DNA of 64,000 nucleotides, from assembly GCA_026418275.1 (NCBI GenBank), contig JAOABQ010000077.1:182507-246506 (forward strand). The letters run 5' to 3'. A program made the translations under genes and the position numbers. The DNA is from Clostridia bacterium (GTDB lineage: Bacteria > Bacillota > Clostridia > Acetivibrionales > DSM-2933). Of the stretch, positions 31,769 through 40,698 are shown piece after piece. The notes beneath the pieces were generated by a model. That model had not been told where the DNA came from. It was given only the letters and a program-made list of their open reading frames with translations, and searched no databases. The number at the start of each line of letters is the position of its first letter. The stretch's first letter is position 1.

Positions 31769-34700
31769 TCAACGAAGAGACAATTCCAGATGGTATCCAA
31801 TCCCTTCACCTACACTAACATTTCTGCCTGAAACATACCTCATTTTCTGGAAATCGACGTATTCCTCATAAGTTATCCCTGCACCGCCATGTGTATAATC
31901 AATAACAAATTTAAAATTAACAGGACCTATATTTAGCTCTATTGGAATCTCACCTTTTACTAAAGCCGCTTCTGCTCCAAACCTTAAACCTGCTTTACGG
32001 GTGGATAGCTCAACTCCCCCATATGCTTCAGCAGTTAATACACGCGCATCGGCTCCTACTGTAATATTGTGTGTATCATCCTTCCCAAATTGTACACTTG
32101 AGCTCCTCTGTAAAACGCTCCCTTCTACTCCTGCTTTCGCAACAATAATTGTCATTTCTTCCTTTAATCCGCCTTTTAAAATCTTGCCGGTTGGATCCTG
32201 CATCGTTTCAAATTGAGCTTCTATTTGACCAGTACCGACATATATATCATCCTTATATTTTACATTTCCGTTCAAGTAATTTCCGGAAACATTGCCATGC
32301 ACTGCAGACCACCTTTTCGAATTGTGTGTAGTCTCTGTATCACCAAATTTTACTGAAGCCTTCATATCTATTAATTTATTAATTCCTTGAGGCGAAGGAT
32401 TAGTAGATCTCCGGTCATACAGCATTTTATCCGCCGAACCGTTATTGGTAATTTGCGGGCTTATGCTGCCAGTTGTTTTTCCCGCAACCGCACCTACTGC
32501 ACTTGATACTGTTGTATTTCCAGAGCTTGGCCCTTTGCTGCTGGGCCCAACACCCCAAAGCTGCGTTGAATTAACATTGGTAGGTGTACTACTGGTGAGA
32601 GGTTTTGGAGTAGTGCTTGTCCAATAACTCGCTGAATTCACAGAAGGCTGGGATACGGTAAGACCTAATGCTTTCCAGGTTGTTTCACCCACAACGCCCC
32701 TGTACTCGCCTTTGTTTCCACCTGCCATATTTTTGTCCTTCCATGCATTAACCGCATTTAAGGTTTGGCTTCCGAAATATCCGTCCGCTTTGATCCCCAG
32801 CTTCTCCTGCAGTTTTTTGACATCTTCACTGTAGACATTGGGGTTGTAGCTGATTGTCTTTCCTGCTTCCAAATGCCCGGTAGGATCGGTGTACATCACC
32901 GGCTCATTATGGCAGTAGGTATAAAGGTTTAAGCTTAACGGATCTTCTGCTTTTCCTCTGTACGTATCTTCCTGCATAAACCTTGCCACTTTGGAATCAT
33001 AGAACCTTGCATTGAGGTAATAAAGTCCTGTTTCTATATCATATTGGTAGCCAGCATAGCCAATGGAGTTCTTTTCATTAATAAGACCATCCTTATTGGT
33101 ATCCGCACTGAAGACCTTAATCATATTGAGTATGTATTGGCTGATATAAGCCTGGTCCGTTGAATCGATGTCGTTATCACCATCCACGTCGGCGGCAGCT
33201 TTCCCATCTACACTTGGGAATTCCGTTATCGCCCCCATAAGATAGCTCTTCATGAGATTGTCATCGTTCGTGTCTATTTTTCCATCCCCGTTTAAGTCCC
33301 CATATTTGGTTGTTGATTTCATATTTCCAAATGCATCATAGGTATAGCAAGCTGCAATTTGTCCATCCTTATCCATTAAGGTTGTTACATCCCCATGACC
33401 GTTATAGAGATAATTGAAGTATTTGCCGTCTACCTCCCTGGCAAGAAGGTTTGTTCCATATATGTTCCTAGCCAGTTGTTTTCCTGCATCATCCACTTCA
33501 AGCACCACCTGGTCATATTCGTATAAATACCGGGTAACCTTGCCGTCTAAAGTTTTTTCAACCCGCAGACCATCTCCGTTGTAGGCATAGGATGAAGCAG
33601 TATTTGCATTCGCCGCCTTTATCAGCCGGTTTAACCCGTCATATTCGTAAGATTCACTGGTTGTCTGCGTTCCAACCTGTACCTGTCCCTCAATGGATGC
33701 ACTAAATTTGGTTTTGGATGCTGCTGTTGCAGGTTTGCTGCTTTCCTCCTGTTTGCCCACCATATTTCCATTATTGTCGTAAGTGTAGCTCACAGTCTTA
33801 ACAACGCCTCCATTGGCACGGGTTATGGTGTTTAGCAGTCTGTTTTGCTCATTATACGCATAATCGGTAACCGTCATTGCCCCGGAGCTTAGCCTTACGG
33901 TTTCGCTTTCTCTATTTCCTGCTGCATCATAGGTGTATTTGGTAACAACGGCACTTCCCGGCTCGGTAACCGTTTCCAAGCGGTTCAACCGGTCATAGGT
34001 GTAAAGCGTCTCCCCTTTAGCCACTCTGCCCACATACTCTTTTTTCATTGTTTGATTATGTGCCGCATCATAGGCATAATCATACTTATCCAGAACAGCA
34101 CCTGTCTTATCCTTATTAATTAGGGTCTTTAAAAGGTTATCCTTGTAATATTCAAACTCTTCACTGCTTCCGTTTCCATACTTAATGCTCTTCTTATTTC
34201 CATTTTCATCGTACTCATAGTAGTTTGTCTGCCCTGACGCATAGACCCTTCTCAATCTTTTATTTACATCAAAGATTTTCGCTGTAATATTTCCCTTCGG
34301 GTCCTTGGAAATTTCCGCTGCATAATTGGAAGGTATCTTGTAATCCCCTTGGATGTATTCTGCAGGGATTACACCTGTAACATCATATTGGAAAATCGTT
34401 GTCCCGATTCCCGGTACGCATTTTGTTATTACTCTGTTTTCCTCATCATAGGTACGTACAGTAGCTCCTGTGTTGTCGGTCATCATCAGCTGGTTGCCGT
34501 TGCCGTCATAGGTATAGGTAATCAGTATATCCCCAACCGACTGGGATTTCAGCCTTCCATGAACATCATACACATAGGTTGTCTGGTTTCCATTTCTATC
34601 AATCTTTGTTTTCAAGTTCCCCTTGCCGTCATAGGTATAGGTCTCCACCTTTTCGGAAGCATAACTGTAATTTTCAGGCTCTCCGCTTCTTCCTTCATGG

Positions 34701-37700
34701 TCAATCCTCCGGACCGGCTTATTCATTGCATTGTATTCAAAAATCGCAGTATTTCCCTTTGCATCCTTTTGAATGAGCAGGTTCCCGTTGAGATCATATT
34801 CATACTGAGTCTCTTCGTTTTTGGCATTAATAACCCCAATCAGCTTGTTCACCGCATCATACTGATAAACGGTTTTATTCAGTTTACCGTCACTCTTGGT
34901 TTCCACGTTGCCCACATTGTCATAACTCTGACGGGTAACATGTCCCTCCGGATCTTTAGTTGCAACAAGCCGGTTGTTCTTGTCATAGAAGTATTCGGCT
35001 GCATTATATTTTCCGTCATAGGACTTGATTTGCAGATGGTTATTGTTGTATTCCAGCTTCTGTTCAATGGCTTTGGATGGGTTTTTCTTCTCAATCAGCC
35101 TGTTTAGCGGATCGTAAGTATATTCATAGGTATTTCCCAACCAATCGGTCTCAGCCAGCTTATTGCTGTTATCGTCATATTTGTAACTGACGCTTTTTTG
35201 GGTTACCATCCCTTTTACATTGGTTACACGCCATAAGGTCTCAATCAGTTTCCCGGTTTCATCATAGCGATTTTCCCTTTCGTTTCCATTTCCGTCTGTC
35301 ACAAAGCGCTTATTGCCTATGACATCATACTTTACCAAATTTTTAATGGCCTCGGTTCCATCCTCCTTCTGTTTTGTGACTGCAGCAGCTCTTCCCTGAT
35401 TATCATAGGCGGTAACGGTAACTGCACCTGTACTGTCTTTCTGATAAACCTGGTTTCCTGCCACATCATACTGGTAGATTACCGTGTTGGAAGGTATAGA
35501 GTCATCACCGGGATAGATGGTCTTACACAGCTTGCCAAAGGCATTGTATTCATAAAGGGTCACACTGCCGTTTCCATCCTTTTTCTCCTTCAAACTTCCA
35601 TCCAAATAGTAGGTATTTTCGAATAGCTTTTTATCCGCTGCTACCTTTTTTAAAAGGTTATCTGCATCATCGTAGATGTATTGTGTAACAACATTTTTTG
35701 CATTGGTTTCAGTAACTTTCCGGAGGGCACCGTCATACTCGTAGCGCATATTATATTTGAGGCCCCGGTCCTTTGAAACAGGGTCCAACACAGCCGTTAC
35801 CTTATTGGAAAGATTATAGGTAAACTCGGTACCATATCCTGTATTGATTTTTTCGTCCATGGTTTTACCCATTCCGGCTTCATATCCCAATGCGTCCAAT
35901 TCCTTCACCATATTTCCGTTTTTATCATATTTGTATGCTTTGGAAACAAATCGGATCCAATGGGTACTGTTTGGGTCATTCCTGTATACTTCAACCTTTG
36001 CTTTGATCCGGTCTAAAGAATCATAAACATATTCCGTCCGGTTCATTTCTGAGAGCTTCTTCTTAGGATCGTAAAACTTGGGAGATACCTCGGCAATCTT
36101 TCTTCCTCCCCGGTCATAGTAATATGCAACCACTTTCCCTGCCGGCTCTCCTTCGTAGGAAGCATTTTTTCCTGCAGGTACAGGTTCAAACATCACTGAA
36201 TCGGCAGCGGTTTTCCCAGATGTAACTGTTAGCTTGACATTTCCCGTATTACCTTTTTCAAAGTAATAAGTCCCCAGGAGCTTCCATGTTCCGCCCCCTT
36301 TTGTCTGGTCTACCGCAGTCATTGCATTCCCGTCTTTATATGTAACGGTATATTGGGCACTGGTTGTGCTGCCAGTCTGGTTGGGATACCATATATATAC
36401 CTTGTAGTACCCGGAGGTAGGAATATCCGGTGTCCACACTGCCGTATCCCCTGAGAAGTCGCTGGAGTATGCTTTTGTTCCCCGGTAGGCCTCCGCCTCC
36501 GAATATCCCCATGAACCCATAAGGCTAAACCCGGCATCAATACTGCTGACACTGATAATTCCTTTCCGCTCTCTCGTTTTTTCTCCCCTTTGGTTATACT
36601 CGTAGAAAACCACGTTCCCCTTTTCATCGATAACCGTTTTAGGATTTCCTTCAAAGTCATACTCTGTCTTTGAAAAAATATCCTTTATCTTTCCGTACTC
36701 ATCGGTACCAGGCTTTATTTCACCGGTTTTCCTGTTTAGGTTATCATAGGTATAGTTTGTTGTAATCTGATCTGGCGCAGTGACTGACAGGAGGTTCCCA
36801 TTTTTGTCATAGGTATAGCGGGTTGCAACAATACGGGCATTTTTACTGTCAAAATGCGTAGGATAAAGGTCTCCCGCCTTAATGTGCACTTTCTTTTCAA
36901 CTACCTTCCCCAGGTGGTTGTAAACGAATTCGGTCGTATTTTTCCGGCCTTCCTCCATATACACTTCGTTTTTTTCTACATTGCCGTCTGCATCGTAGAA
37001 GTATTCAACCTTTCCACCTGCACTGGTTTCTTCACGCAGTACCTTGCCCTCTTTATCATAGGTGAATGATTTCCATAAGAGCCCTGCTTTTTCAGGCACA
37101 ACGTAGAGCTCAGTTTTTTCCTTCCCTGTCTTTTCATAAATCTTTCTTCCTGCCCGGTCATACTCTATCTTTTTATAGGCGTAGTTGGAACCGTCGATGG
37201 GAGACCAGGTTTCAGTAAGCTGATTCATCCCATCATATTTAAAATAGCGTGTTCCCCCGTTGCCGTCAGTTGTGCTTTTTACCGTACCATTGGCATAGTA
37301 GGTAGTCTTAACCTTTGCCCCGTCAGGGTTTTTCTGTTCTATAAGCCGGCCTGCATAATCATAGGTATACACCGTAACTGCCTTATCCGTATCACTCAAA
37401 TACCGGGTATGAATTTTTTGTGTTTTCGCCCCAGGCAAAATGAGGTACGAATACTCTTCCAAAAGCTCGGGCACTGTGTCCTCTTTTTCCTTAAAGCTTA
37501 CTCTGATTAGGCGGTTCATCACATCATATTCATACAGATAAACCGACCCGTTGGGTTTAATCTCCGAGCGCAAATTGCCGTAATCGTCGTAACCAACATA
37601 ATTTGTCACATTATTTTCCCCATCGGTAACGCTTTTAAGTTTGCCATGGTCGAAATAAGCATACCGGGTATAGGAAGTATCGGTATTTTGACTGTCATAG

Positions 37701-40681
37701 GTATGGGTTCCCGTCTGATCCAGTTCTTCCTTATATGCGTTTGGAGCAATCTCCTTTACCTTCCGCCCTTCACTGTCATAGACAGTTCTTTGAACTTCGC
37801 CTCCATCCAACTCGGTTTTTTCCAACAGTCCATCTTGATCATAGGTATAGCGGGTACAATATCCTTTTGGGGTTGTGGTGCTTAAAACCCAGCCAATTTT
37901 ATTATACGTATAGGCCGTTACCTTATTTTCCGGATTGGTCTCTGACTTGACATATCCATAGTCATCGTAGGTATATTTTATTACCCCGCCTTCCGGTTCA
38001 ACCATCCATTTCATAAGGCCTTTGGCTTTATACCCCAAGGTTTCACTTTCATCGTCACTGTAATATTCATAGGCTGTAACCGCAAATTTGGATTGATCGG
38101 TGTCCTCAGAATATACGTCGGTTCCGTTTAAAGGCTGCACCGTTTTAAGAAGGTTTCTTTTTTCACTGTCGTAAATATAATATGTACATTTTCCTGTCTC
38201 ATCCTTCTCATAAATCAGGTTGTTCTTTTCATCATATTTATACTCCCTAAAACTTAAATCAGGGTTGGTTACTTTAAGTATGTTTCCCCTGTCATCTCTG
38301 TCATACTGATATTTCCCTCCATTGCGGTCGGTGATGATCTTCTCTTCCCCGAATTTGTTGGCTCCGTTCGAATCCATATGATAGTTTATGGAAGTTGTCT
38401 TGCCCTCCGGATCATCGGATGAAATCGTATAAAAGTAGGTATCATAGGTTTTGGAAATCTTACGGTTGTTTTTATCGGTGATGGTTGTTTTTCTAACATT
38501 GGTATCATAGGAAAACCTAAAAACATTTCCGTATACGTCTGTAAACTGCTTCACCTTATGTTGGTTGATTCCTGTATTGTGGTCATACTCAATACTTTCC
38601 AGCGTTTTCAGTAAACTATCTTTAATCCCGCTTAAATAACCTGAGGCATCATATGTGTATATTGTTGCTGCATTGGAAGGGCTAATTACCTTGGTCAAGT
38701 TATTGCCGGTGTATTCATATTTTACTGTCCTTCCAACAGGGTCCGTCACGCTTTCAATATAGTTTTGGGCATTGTACTTGACAATAAACTCCCTTCCTAC
38801 CTGGTCGGTAATTTTCTGTACTTTTCCCACCTTATCTACAATAATATTTACGGTATTTCCATTCCGGTCCTTCATCCAAGTCAAAAACCCTTCAATACTG
38901 AATCCATAGCTGATCTGGTCTTTGGTTGTGAGGATAAAAGTATTATCCGGTTGCTTTGCCAAGGTGCTTCTGGAATCATTGGCAACGTATTTGCCGTCGC
39001 TCCCTGTATAAAATGTCTGAACGCTGCCGTTGGTTAGCTTTACAGTTTTAACGCCATACTCGTCCTTGATACTGCCTTCAAACCCGAAAGTCCAGCCTTT
39101 TCCCATTGTGCTCTGTGTTCTTTCATCCTTGGAGTTGTAAGTCCTTGTAATGGCAATTTCAAAACCGGGAGAAGAAACCTTCATATCGGTGTCTGAGCGT
39201 GAGTAGTTTCCTGTAGAAATGCTTACCCCTTTTTCTCCGTAGTGGATCTGTTCCTTCAACTGGTCGGGTATCTCCACCGAAAAGGAATCAACAGCACTCT
39301 GATTCTGGCTGCTTCCCTCTTTCGGATCACTCTTTTCCTGTTTTCCCTCTATTTCTTCAGTTGGCTTTGAACCGGTCAGTGCGGCAAATGCATTAATGAG
39401 TCCCCCGGATGCCACTTTCCCCTTTAAACTCTCTAAAACCGTACTATTGGATTTTATACGGTCCCGGAGCGCAGATACGGAAATGGTAGGATCCAAACTC
39501 TTGATAAGAGCGGCCGTACCGGATGCAAAAGGCGCTGCCATGGATGTACCGCTCATCAGACCATAGGCCTTATCCGGAAAAGTACTTAAAATACTCACTC
39601 CGGGAGCTGCTACATGGATTTTTGCGCCATAGTTGGAGAAAGCAGCAAGTTTCCCCTGGTTGTCCACAGCAGCTACCGATAATATGTTTGGAAGGTCGAA
39701 GCATGCCGGATAAACAGGTTTTGCCGTCGTGTCGATGCCTGCATTACCTGCCGCGCATACAAAGAATATCCCGCTTTCCTTTATGGCATCGCTAAGGGCC
39801 TGGTTGTATTCCATACCGCCCCAACTGCAGTTTATAATGCTGGCACCCTTTTCCTTTGCATACTCAATGGCTTCAATGGCATCCGATGTATACCCTGTAG
39901 TTCCGTTAATAAACTTCAGGGGTAAAATCTTCACACCCGGTGCAATTCCCCGGACACCCTGGCCATTGATTCCTGCCGCAAGAACCCCTGCAATATGTGT
40001 ACCATGCTGATCCAACTGGCTCCCATCGTACACGGTTTTGTCCTTATTTGCAAAGTCCCAGCCATGGGTGTCATCAATATAGCCGTTCTTATCGTCGTCT
40101 ACACCGTTTCCCGGAGTTTCCTTTGCATTGGTAAAAATACTTCCCTTAAGCTCAGGATGGTTTATATCCACACCCGTATCCAAAACGCCGACAACCACAC
40201 TTTCTGTTCCGTTGGTAGAATTCCAAACCGGGGAAACATGAATATCTATGCCTTGGGTCCCAACCTGTCCTGAAACTTCCTGACCAGTGTTTTTAAGCCC
40301 CCACTGTTCCTTAAACCGGGGTTCTTCCGGAAGCTCACTGGTATAAAGCTTGTAATTGGGCTGTGCGTAAAGCACATCCGGGTTCTTCTGAAATTCTTTT
40401 ACAATATTATTGAAATCGTCCCCTTCACCAATTTCCAAAACCTCAACCTTAGACCTCTTCAACTTCTTTTTAAGATTGAGTTTGGATATTTTATGCTTAT
40501 TCTTTACTGTGTTTTTAACCGTTTCACTGCTTTGATCATTTTTATATTTGATAAGGATTTCCCTTTTTTCCTCCGGCTTCAGCCCCTTGGCTCCAACATT
40601 ACTCGTTTGCAGTGATAATACGCCTGCGATGAAAACCGAGACCACCAGGAACTGTATTAAGAATTTTTTTATTGCGCTCAT
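31769..40681 (-). CDS. Giant secreted subtilisin-RHS protein with dockerin and peptidoglycan-binding domains
   Basis: I choose the ATG at 40681, with GGGAGGAG 6 nt upstream; an ATG at 40699 overlaps the previous stop (TAATG). Parts of about 2970 aa: signal peptide (1-30); subtilase propeptide (about 35-115); S8 domain with D168 (VLDTGVD), H226 (HGTHIAG), N313 and S380 (GTSMAAP); then a long RHS/YD-repeat shell. A golvesin C-terminal-like beta domain lies in the shell (about 1370-1500: GYYKVYIWYPN, GGGTWKLLGTYYFEKG). Near its end is a type I-like dockerin (about 2460-2522: DLNGDGKIDTND, DVDGDNDIDSTD). The RHS core motif (YYLNARFYDSK to PTGH, about 2545-2604), a PG_binding_1 domain (about 2607-2676) and an unrecognised C-terminal domain (about 2750-2970) follow. 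The protease may release or mature the RHS cargo; this is inference. Confidence 0.9.
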   Translation of the reverse strand: MSAIKKFLIQFLVVSVFIAGVLSLQTSNVGAKGLKPEEKREILIKYKNDQSSETVKNTVKNKHKISKLNLKKKLKRSKVEVLEIGEGDDFNNIVKEFQKNPDVLYAQPNYKLYTSELPEEPRFKEQWGLKNTGQEVSGQVGTQGIDIHVSPVWNSTNGTESVVVGVLDTGVDINHPELKGSIFTNAKETPGNGVDDDKNGYIDDTHGWDFANKDKTVYDGSQLDQHGTHIAGVLAAGINGQGVRGIAPGVKILPLKFINGTTGYTSDAIEAIEYAKEKGASIINCSWGGMEYNQALSDAIKESGIFFVCAAGNAGIDTTAKPVYPACFDLPNILSVAAVDNQGKLAAFSNYGAKIHVAAPGVSILSTFPDKAYGLMSGTSMAAPFASGTAALIKSLDPTISVSALRDRIKSNSTVLESLKGKVASGGLINAFAALTGSKPTEEIEGKQEKSDPKEGSSQNQSAVDSFSVEIPDQLKEQIHYGEKGVSISTGNYSRSDTDMKVSSPGFEIAITRTYNSKDERTQSTMGKGWTFGFEGSIKDEYGVKTVKLTNGSVQTFYTGSDGKYVANDSRSTLAKQPDNTFILTTKDQISYGFSIEGFLTWMKDRNGNTVNIIVDKVGKVQKITDQVGREFIVKYNAQNYIESVTDPVGRTVKYEYTGNNLTKVISPSNAATIYTYDASGYLSGIKDSLLKTLESIEYDHNTGINQHKVKQFTDVYGNVFRFSYDTNVRKTTITDKNNRKISKTYDTYFYTISSDDPEGKTTSINYHMDSNGANKFGEEKIITDRNGGKYQYDRDDRGNILKVTNPDLSFREYKYDEKNNLIYEKDETGKCTYYIYDSEKRNLLKTVQPLNGTDVYSEDTDQSKFAVTAYEYYSDDESETLGYKAKGLMKWMVEPEGGVIKYTYDDYGYVKSETNPENKVTAYTYNKIGWVLSTTTPKGYCTRYTYDQDGLLEKTELDGGEVQRTVYDSEGRKVKEIAPNAYKEELDQTGTHTYDSQNTDTSYTRYAYFDHGKLKSVTDGENNVTNYVGYDDYGNLRSEIKPNGSVYLYEYDVMNRLIRVSFKEKEDTVPELLEEYSYLILPGAKTQKIHTRYLSDTDKAVTVYTYDYAGRLIEQKNPDGAKVKTTYYANGTVKSTTDGNGGTRYFKYDGMNQLTETWSPIDGSNYAYKKIEYDRAGRKIYEKTGKEKTELYVVPEKAGLLWKSFTYDKEGKVLREETSAGGKVEYFYDADGNVEKNEVYMEEGRKNTTEFVYNHLGKVVEKKVHIKAGDLYPTHFDSKNARIVATRYTYDKNGNLLSVTAPDQITTNYTYDNLNRKTGEIKPGTDEYGKIKDIFSKTEYDFEGNPKTVIDEKGNVVFYEYNQRGEKTRERKGIISVSSIDAGFSLMGSWGYSEAEAYRGTKAYSSDFSGDTAVWTPDIPTSGYYKVYIWYPNQTGSTTSAQYTVTYKDGNAMTAVDQTKGGGTWKLLGTYYFEKGNTGNVKLTVTSGKTAADSVMFEPVPAGKNASYEGEPAGKVVAYYYDRGGRKIAEVSPKFYDPKKKLSEMNRTEYVYDSLDRIKAKVEVYRNDPNSTHWIRFVSKAYKYDKNGNMVKELDALGYEAGMGKTMDEKINTGYGTEFTYNLSNKVTAVLDPVSKDRGLKYNMRYEYDGALRKVTETNAKNVVTQYIYDDADNLLKKVAADKKLFENTYYLDGSLKEKKDGNGSVTLYEYNAFGKLCKTIYPGDDSIPSNTVIYQYDVAGNQVYQKDSTGAVTVTAYDNQGRAAAVTKQKEDGTEAIKNLVKYDVIGNKRFVTDGNGNERENRYDETGKLIETLWRVTNVKGMVTQKSVSYKYDDNSNKLAETDWLGNTYEYTYDPLNRLIEKKNPSKAIEQKLEYNNNHLQIKSYDGKYNAAEYFYDKNNRLVATKDPEGHVTRQSYDNVGNVETKSDGKLNKTVYQYDAVNKLIGVINAKNEETQYEYDLNGNLLIQKDAKGNTAIFEYNAMNKPVRRIDHEGRSGEPENYSYASEKVETYTYDGKGNLKTKIDRNGNQTTYVYDVHGRLKSQSVGDILITYTYDGNGNQLMMTDNTGATVRTYDEENRVITKCVPGIGTTIFQYDVTGVIPAEYIQGDYKIPSNYAAEISKDPKGNITAKIFDVNKRLRRVYASGQTNYYEYDENGNKKSIKYGNGSSEEFEYYKDNLLKTLINKDKTGAVLDKYDYAYDAAHNQTMKKEYVGRVAKGETLYTYDRLNRLETVTEPGSAVVTKYTYDAAGNRESETVRLSSGAMTVTDYAYNEQNRLLNTITRANGGVVKTVSYTYDNNGNMVGKQEESSKPATAASKTKFSASIEGQVQVGTQTTSESYEYDGLNRLIKAANANTASSYAYNGDGLRVEKTLDGKVTRYLYEYDQVVLEVDDAGKQLARNIYGTNLLAREVDGKYFNYLYNGHGDVTTLMDKDGQIAACYTYDAFGNMKSTTKYGDLNGDGKIDTNDDNLMKSYLMGAITEFPSVDGKAAADVDGDNDIDSTDQAYISQYILNMIKVFSADTNKDGLINEKNSIGYAGYQYDIETGLYYLNARFYDSKVARFMQEDTYRGKAEDPLSLNLYTYCHNEPVMYTDPTGHLEAGKTISYNPNVYSEDVKKLQEKLGIKADGYFGSQTLNAVNAWKDKNMAGGNKGEYRGVVGETTWKALGLTVSQPSVNSASYWTSTTPKPLTSSTPTNVNSTQLWGVGPSSKGPSSGNTTVSSAVGAVAGKTTGSISPQITNNGSADKMLYDRRSTNPSPQGINKLIDMKASVKFGDTETTHNSKRWSAVHGNVSGNYLNGNVKYKDDIYVGTGQIEAQFETMQDPTGKILKGGLKEEMTIIVAKAGVEGSVLQRSSSVQFGKDDTHNITVGADARVLTAEAYGGVELSTRKAGLRFGAEAALVKGEIPIELNIGPVNFKFVIDYTHGGAGITYEEYVDFQKMRYVSGRNVSVGEGIGYHLELSLR

Positions 40682-40698
40682 ATGACTCCTCCCACCCA

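Noticed and set aside
34349..35107. 252-codon plus-strand open frame inside the subtilisin-RHS gene
   Set aside because: It is antisense to clear YD repeats, has no ribosome binding site, and its sequence shows no domain.
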